DNA of 64,000 nucleotides from Euonymus europaeus (taxonomy: Eukaryota; Streptophyta; Magnoliopsida; Celastrales; Celastraceae). The position numbers and the translations under genes are program-made. The notes beneath the pieces are model-generated. The model saw only the letters and a program-made list of their open reading frames with translations, made no database searches and had not been told where the DNA came from. The stretch spans positions 7,948,501 to 8,012,500 of the forward strand of contig OY756958.1 in NCBI GenBank assembly GCA_963580455.1, read 5' to 3'. The stretch's first letter is position 1. Every line of letters starts with the position of its first letter. Positions 57,908 through 64,000 of the stretch are shown here, piece by piece.

Positions 57908-58806
57908 TGTAAGCAACAAATTTCACGTGTAAATTTAATACACTTAAACTTGAAACTTGGTACAAATTATAAATTTATAAATAAAAGTGGACTCGATCTC
58001 TTCTCTTCAAACGTGATCATCACGTGCACAAATCCGTAACGTTGTTAATCAGATTAAACAAATCCGTTCTAGGACTTGACTTGAACTTGAGACATGGAGG
58101 AATTCTAAGAATTCTGAATTTGGAGACCTTAGACTTGGAGCACTTCAACTTGAAGGAATTCAAAGAATTCTGGATTTAAGACTTGCACCTAATCTTGAAG
58201 GAATTCAAAGAATTCCATATTTGAAGACTTACACTTGATCCTTGAAGAACTTTAACTTTGGACTTGAACTTGGAGGAATTCAAAGAATTCCGGATTCGGA
58301 GACTTGAACTTGATCTTGAAGTACTTGAACTTTGGACTTGAATTTGGCAGAATTCAAAGAATTCTAGATTTGATACTTGGCCTTGTGGAAAATTTGAGAG
58401 AGTTTTCCCTAAGTTCGTAAACTTTCTTTTCTCCCCCTTTCCACCAAATGAGCTTGGTATTTATAGGAAAAGGGAGAGGTGGAATTTACGTGACCTACCC
58501 TTAGCCTCAACCCTTGACATCCAGGGTATTGTAGAGAAATCACTTGATTAGTGATTATCTATTTAATTATTTTATTTATTTAAATTTGATTTTAACTTGA
58601 TTTTATCCCTATCAACTTGTTTGATTTTTGGGAAAGATTATCTTCTATCTATTTATTTTAATATTTGATTTTTCCTTTGTATTTATCTTGATTTAACTTG
58701 ATTAGTTATATTTTTCTTGATTTAATTAATTCGACTTACCTTAAAATTGATTTTATCTAGGCTTGATTAATTTTTAATTGGACTTGGACATATTTTGATG
58801 TCTATA
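57908..58806 (-). repeat. 5' LTR of the Tat element
   Basis: 899 bp, plus-strand ends TGTAAGCAACAAATTTCACG and ...TTTGATGTCTATA. It contains five ACTTG...GGAATTCAAAGAATTC modules of 45-70 bp between about 58080 and 58390. The 3' LTR has three, plus a 50 bp stretch (CTCTGATTATCGATTGAATG) that is missing here. Confidence 0.93.
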
Positions 58807-58811
58807 GAATG

Positions 58812-59097
58812 ATAGGTTTGGTTTGGCATGCTTAGCTGTGCGCTATTAGTCCATATTTTGTTTGAACGGATTATGTGAATTTTTCATTTTGGGAGGTTTG
58901 ATATTGGTGCTTGAGTTGTGATGGGGGCTAATGGATTTGAATTTCTAGATCTTGTTTTGTGAGAGGTTTTAGGTTGATCTATAAAGTTAACTCTTGGTTT
59001 AAATGGACTGGTCTTGCATAGCATATGTTATGTGCATATTGTTGCCCCTGGGAGATTTTCATGTATTCTTCTTTTGTTTAATTAATTCTGGAGTAGA
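58812..59097. other. Spacer between Tat and the next copia element
   Basis: T-rich sequence (GGTTTGGTTTGGCATGCTTA) without coding similarity. Confidence 0.4.
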
Positions 59098-60109
59098 TGT
59101 GTAGAAACCTCATACAAGCCATATTAGAGACATCAACCTCAAAATATAATTACTCCTAAAAGTGTACTTATATATCCCAAACATTTTGAATTATACACAA
59201 TTGAGTATTATTCAAAATCCCTCAAGAATTCTATACTCAATCCATCACAACAATTACAAGTATTTTAAATCATATCAAACTCCTTTGAGTGAAATGATCC
59301 CGACCGGTGAATACAAGCAATAGGTGTGGAACCAAAAATGCTCTTTCTTTCGGCCTCATATCAATTAGATCTGAATTAACTCGTTTTCCTAGGAGTGCAC
59401 CTTTATGTTGAATCATTCCATGACCATAGGATACACCCTTAAGGTAGCAAACATTAATACATCACACCATGATATAGTCAAAAGTTACAAATGGTAAAGT
59501 ATTGAGATCTATATTAAGATCTCTCTAGGACTCATATAGTGAAGAAACAGGGATCCATTCTTCCACTTCCTGATAGGTCGTCTAGCACATGCAGTATGAA
59601 TTTCATGTTATGGTAGAGCTTTTCTTTTCTTATCCTAAGATAAAAGAATGTATGTCTTTGCTCTCCTCATTAGAGGTAATATATCATACGAGTCTTAGTC
59701 TTGTCACCAAATCACAGGCGCCAAACTTGAAATTTTCATCTACTCACTTCAATAGTGCTAGATGACTAACTTCACACTCGGCTTCTATCCTGTAGACACA
59801 TGAATGGCGGGGATTCATTCATGTCGACTCTTTTATTTAATAATCTCATCTTGTTCCTAACCAAAGCGACTCCAAATTAATGACTTTGTATTAAATTCAC
59901 TGCCACTGCGCTCAAGTCGCTAATTGAGCGCTATAACTCAAATAGTCTCATCTCTACTTGCCTTACAAGCCCTAGAGACGATTGCTCGTGTGAGTGAGCC
60001 AAACATAGTCTATCGACATACCTCATTGAATTGTACAACTATACTTTTACAATATATTCCGTAAAATAAATGTTGAATAATATGCAAAAGACATTTAAAT
60101 TATTCAACA
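59098..60109 (-). repeat. 3' LTR of a minus-strand copia element
   Basis: On the minus strand it begins TGTTGAATAATTTAAATG just beyond the end of RNase H coding. Its first 39 bp is a hairpin: TGTTGAATAAT at 60071-60081 pairs exactly with ATTATTCAACA at 60099-60109. The far end is placed at TGTGTAGAAACC (59098) from a TG dinucleotide only, so it is approximate. No coding capacity. Confidence 0.55.
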
Positions 60110-60133
60110 AATTGCAAGTATCCTAATCACATA

Positions 60134-62528
60134 TTACATTCTACACAAGCCTAGAGATCTTACATGTCTTATAAATACATCCCTGGCTATAGGCTTGGTG
60201 AGTGGGTCAGCCACCATGCTAATTGTAGTAATGTATTTTAGGACCACATCCTTATCAGTAATTGCATCTCTAATATAGTGATATTTTTTCTTGATATGTT
60301 TGGCCTTTCCATGATATTTAGGATCCTTGGCAACAACCAATGAAGTAGTGATATCACAGAAAATTGTCACAGGTTCTGATGCCGATTTGACAACTTCTAA
60401 ATATTGCAGGAAACTCTTTAACCAAACTGCATCTTGCGTAGCTGTGGAACAAGCTACATATTCAGCCTCCATCATGGACAAGGCTACACAAGATTGCTTT
60501 TTGCTACTCCATAGTATAGGACTATCATTTAGCAAGAAAGCATATCCAGAGGTTGATTTGCTCTAATCTACATCTCCTCCCCAATCAACATCAAAGTAAC
60601 CAATCTCGCGCAAATCCTTCTTCCCTTGATAACATAGCATGTAGTCTAAAGTTCCTTTCAGATACCGCAAAATCCTTTTGACTTCCATCCAGTGCTTTTG
60701 ACCTGGGTTCGATTGAAATCGGCCAACCAAACAAACAACATAACATATGTCGAGACGTGTGCACATTATTGCATACATCAAACTACTGGCAGCACTGGCA
60801 TAAGGTACTCTAGACATTTTCTCTTTCTCTTATAGAGTCTTGGAACACATATTGACACTTAGGCTCAAACCTTTTTCAACAGGAGTGTCCATCGGCTTGC
60901 TATCTTGCATGTGATAGCGCTCCAACATCTTTTTGATGTAAGTTTCTTGAGATAAACCCAAAAGCCTTTTAGTGCTATCTCTTACGATCTTCACACCAAG
61001 CACGTTTTAGTAGTATCAATCATTTCTTTGCTATTTTCAGCTATCAGAATGTCATCGACATATAAGGACAAAATTACAAAAACATCACTCAAACATTTTA
61101 AATACATGCAATGGTCCTCTTCCATCATCGTAAATCCATCATTTTGGATTGCTTGATGAAACTTGATGTTCCATTGCCTAGATGCTTGCTTGAGACCATA
61201 TATAGATCTTTTGAGCTTGCAAACTTTGCGCTCTTGTCCTTTAGATTCAAAATCCAAAGGTTGATCCATATAGATTTCTTCATCTAGTTCTCCGTTGAGA
61301 AAAGCAGTTTTCACGTTCATTTGGTATAATTCTAAGTCCATATGCTCAACTATAGCTAGAACGAGGCGAAAAGAAGTAATTCTCACAACAGCCGAGAATG
61401 TATCTTCATAGTCAATTCCCTCTTCATGTGTGTAGCCTTTTGCTACTAATCGAGCCTTATATCTTTTTATAGACCCATATGCCTTACGTTTAATTTTAAG
61501 AATCCATTTGTTTCCAATGGATTTTCGCCCTGGCAGTAGATCAACCAAGTCCTAGACTTGATTAGTTTTTCATTGACTCTATTTCTTCTTCCATAGTTTT
61601 ACTCCATTCCTTAGCTTTAGGACCAAATAGAGCCTCTTTAATTGTTTTTGGCTCTTCATCGTCTTGTGGAGCAATCATGAATGCTTCCCCCTCAATCTCA
61701 AATCGATGACGTGGGATACATTCAGGGATGCTTCGACGAGGTTGAGATTGCTCATGATCTTGCTCCATAGGAGTCGGATCAGGCACTATGTCACTCCCAT
61801 TTTCCCAGGAGGATTATGAGTTTCCTCTAATCCCTCTATTGTGGTAGGATCTCCATGTTCTAGATTTTCATAAAATTGGAAATTTGTATTAACCACACCT
61901 CTCACAAGAAAGTCCTCTTCTAAGAAAATGACATCATGGGACTCATTTTTGTCACACTACCATCAACTTTTTCACCAATGAAAACAAATCCTTTAGAGAT
62001 TTCAGAGTATCTTATGCAAATACACGTTTTCCCCCTAGGACCAAGTTTCTCATATTGATGAGAATTGTTATGAATGAAAGCTGCACACCCCCAAGGATGC
62101 AAATTTCCTAAATTAGGTTTATTGCCATTCCATAATTCATATGGGGTGGATGAGATAGATTTAGAGGGCACACAATTAAGTATGTAGGCAGCAGTTAATA
62201 ATGCATCTCCCCAGAAGGAAATAGGTAAATTAGCTTGCGCCATCATCAACCTAACCATGTCTAAAAGGGTCCTATTCCTCCTTTCCGCAACTCCATTTTG
62301 TTGAAGAGTATATGGAATATTAAGTTGTCGAGCTATACCCTTGTCATCAAGAAAAACTTTTGAATTGATCAGATAGATATTCACGACCTCGATCGGTCCT
62401 TAAAGTTTTGATCTTTGTGTTTAATTGATTCTCTACCAAATTGGTGTATCGTCTGAAGTAGTCCAATGCGTCAGACTTGTGAGAAATCAAATAGACATGA
62501 CCAAAACGTGTGAAATCATCTATAAAAG
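60134..62528 (-). pseudogene. Copia integrase, RT and RNase H, decayed
   Basis: From the right, an integrase core reads through frames with stops (62528-62385), then 62384-61920: A-R-Q-L-N-I-P-Y-T-L-Q-Q-N-G-V-A-E-R-R-N-R-T and W-G-D-A-L-L-T-A-A-Y. A linker (61786-61562) follows. RT (61548-60991) has K-W-I-L-K-I-K-R, K-A-R-L-V-A-K-G-Y, A-F-L-N-G-E-L-D-E-E-I-Y-M, S-I-Y-G-L-K-Q-A-S-R-Q-W and an intact Y-V-D-D. RNase H (60817-60134) has Y-F-D-V-D-W-G-G-D, W-S-S-K-K-Q-S-C-V-A-L-S and E-A-E-Y. Gag, protease and the integrase N-terminus are absent; similarity stops abruptly at about 62528. At least four frame breaks occur. Confidence 0.92.
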
Positions 62529-62881
62529 TGAATGTTTGGATTACACATGCAAGAATCTGAGACTAAAACTGTCCAAGAACAAAAATTTCCCAAATTTTTT
62601 TGCCATAATAACATATATTTGACAGTTTTGATCAATGATCTTCCAAAAGTCATAACAATTGACACAGTGATCAGAAAAATATGCCAAAAAAAATTGTTGA
62701 AAACACATTTGACTGGTCTGCCGCATGGCGCGTCAGGAATTTTTTTAATTTTTTCCATATTAAATATTATTTAATTTTACTGTTATTTATAATTTTTTTG
62801 GAATTTTTTGAATTTCTGGAAAATTAAATGTATGTTATAATTAATTAATTAATAAGTTAGTTATTGTTTTGTTGATTATTT
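62529..62881. other. AT-rich spacer, no gene
   Basis: Sequence beyond the copia truncation point. Both strands have short open frames but no recognisable domain. GTCTGCCGCATGGCGCGTCAGG near 62720 is the only GC-rich patch. Confidence 0.4.
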
Positions 62882-63280
62882 GTGTGCGTAGTGGCTACAA
62901 GAGCACAAATAATTCATTTGTTGGCATATAAGAAGAGTGCATCACATATGATCGTTGAGCATATAGATTATATGTATTATTGGATTAAGAATCTGTGGCA
63001 TCGTGATGTTCATGAGTTCTTCATCGAGCAACAAATTGAAATTGTGCTTGATGCTCTATCGGATAAATGGGAGTCTGTTCGCCAAACGCTGAAACCAAGG
63101 TTGGGTTTCATTGATTTCAATACTCTCGCTGATGAGTTACTGCTTAAGAGGGAGCGGCAATATACTATTATGGGCATACGTCAAATTGGACAAAGCGCAA
63201 GGTTTTTGGCACCTGCTGCTCATTTTGTTCCATGGTATGCGGTGTATGAGCTTGATGAACACAACAATGATGACACATAA
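62882..63280 (+). pseudogene. Copia gag C-terminal-like fragment
   Basis: A 132-codon frame has the pattern of the C-terminal half of copia Gag: E-Q-Q-I-E-I-V-L-D-A-L-S-D-K-W-E-S-V-R-Q-T-L and F-N-T-L-A-D-E-L-L-L-K-R-E-R-Q. In relatives this reads (D-E-Q-Q-V-Q-x-V-I-R-S-L-P-x-S-W). No zinc knuckle follows. It lies upstream of the gag N-terminus at 63733, so it is either a separate insertion or a rearranged copy. Confidence 0.6.
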
Positions 63281-63732
63281 AACATGATAACATGATTATA
63301 GATTCTGATTATGTGCCTAGCATTTTATTTGTATTGTTTCCTATTAGTATCATATTGTACATATTTCTTGTACATTTTCTTATGTATGTACATATTTAGC
63401 TTTCATTAATGAAATTTTATTGTATGTAATTTGTGAATTAATTACATTTAATGAGCACGAATGGAACTATGTTTAATAGTGTGAGGTTTTTAGGTTGGTA
63501 GATTTATGGAGAATATATCACCTAATAAAGAAAATGTTGTGCATGTTTAAATTAAATAATAATAATTAGACTATGATAACAGAAATTGATTGAATGTGTA
63601 ACATTACTTTCGTTGTTTTTGCATGTGTTAGATTATTATTAATTAATTTAGGACATTGTAGCAAAAACTGTTGTCAAATGATTGAATTATACAACATCCT
63701 AATTTAAGTAATTGTCTCTATATATAGTTGAA
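63281..63732. other. AT-rich region before the gag start
   Basis: No gene seen. It may be leader or LTR sequence of the copia copy beginning at 63733, but I saw no LTR ends or primer site. Confidence 0.35.
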
Positions 63733-64000
63733 ATGGCTGCAACAAAGAGCATTGTCGCTGATTTGAACCACGAAGACAAACTGAATGAGAAGAATTATGA
63801 AATTTGGCATCATAAGATTCAGTACCTCCTGGAGGAGCAAGACATGCTGGAAATAATCACACAATCAATGGAACACTGCTCAACATAGGCATGATATGGA
63901 AGCATATCAAGCCTATAAGTGCAAAGATCATGTGGCTCACATTTTGATGTTGAGCAGTATGAAGAATGACATAATGCTGCGCTTTTAGAAGTACTATTCA
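63733..64000 (+). pseudogene. Copia gag N-terminus, frameshifted, runs off window
   Basis: Starts M-A-A-T-K-S-I-V-A-D-L-N and continues L-N-E-K-N-Y-E-I-W-H-H-K-I-Q-Y-L-L-E-E-Q, the start of a plant copia Gag. After M-E-H-C-S-T the frame hits a stop at about 63887. The expected continuation (Q-H-R-H-D-M-E-A-Y-Q-A-Y, L-M-L-S-S-M-K-N-D) is readable in another frame, so there is a frameshift near 63875. Confidence 0.85.

Larger units (their letters stand above)
42050..58806 (-). mobile_element. Tat-lineage Ty3-gypsy element, 16.8 kb, with TSD
   Basis: Two direct LTRs bound the element, and GAATG flanks it at 42045-42049 and 58807-58811. gag-pol remains run on the minus strand in the order protease, RT, RNase H, an additional archaeal-type RNase H, integrase. 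A long reading frame on the opposite strand lies between integrase and the 3' LTR. The extra RNase H and the antisense frame are features of the plant Tat (Ogre/Retand-type) lineage. A purine tract (minus GAGGGGACTTTT) abuts the 3' LTR at 42880-42891. The element contains two later solo LTR insertions (46220-48337, 53317-55719), about 12.2 kb without them. Pol is broken in many places. Confidence 0.92.

Noticed and set aside
1..64000. CRISPR arrays, bacterial operons, rRNA or tRNA genes
   Set aside because: No regular short repeat-spacer pattern, no rRNA core sequences and no tRNA cloverleaf was recognised; everything points to plant nuclear repeats.

Overview
This is a window of plant nuclear DNA, most likely from a eudicot. 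It is AT-rich, has GT-AG introns, and carries only plant repeat lineages: Ty1-copia, a Tat-type Ty3-gypsy element with an archaeal-type RNase H, PIF/Harbinger, a Mutator-like element, a Helitron carrying an RPA gene, L1-type LINEs and FAR1/MULE-derived sequence. No ordinary single-copy host gene was found intact. The window reads as nested heterochromatin, and several insertions can be ordered from target-site duplications (TSDs). The species cannot be named from the sequence.

Region by region. 1-1296: 5' end of a minus-strand copia element (gag and 5' LTR). 1704-6018: PIF/Harbinger deletion derivative with a decayed transposase gene and a decayed Myb/SANT gene. 6640-12626 (minus): FAR1/MULE-like pseudogene interrupted twice, by a 2.3 kb solo-LTR-like element (7419-9738, TSD CATCC) and by an internally deleted copia element (9913-11535, TSD GCGTT). 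13345-13640: 3' fragment of an L1-type LINE. 14137-15449: tandem satellite of about 182 bp monomers in a trimeric higher-order repeat. 15450-21175: copia-like solo LTR (TSD GAACC) split by a Mutator-like element with long inverted repeats (16676-20554), which itself holds a MITE and a 1 kb insert. 21296-22860: 5'-truncated LINE.

23672-36518: a Helitron of about 12.8 kb with a recognisable 3' hairpin and CTAG end. It lies inside a fragment of a transposon-type Ulp1 (C48) protease gene. It carries an apparently intact eight-exon RPA70-like gene, a small F-box gene, and a broken Rep-helicase gene that has lost its catalytic core and taken in a 2.0 kb solo LTR (30398-32394, TSD CAGAA).

37731-42044 has no gene I can name. 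42050-58806: a 16.8 kb Tat-lineage gypsy element on the minus strand with two LTRs and TSD GAATG. Besides a decayed gag-pol it has a long antisense reading frame with a plant-mobile-domain-like region and a coiled-coil tail. Two further solo LTRs (46220-48337 and 53317-55719) lie inside it. 59098-62528: 3' part of another minus-strand copia element. 62882-64000: plus-strand copia gag fragments running off the window.

Only the RPA-like and F-box genes on the Helitron look potentially expressible. Everything else with coding similarity is interrupted by stops, frameshifts, deletions or insertions.
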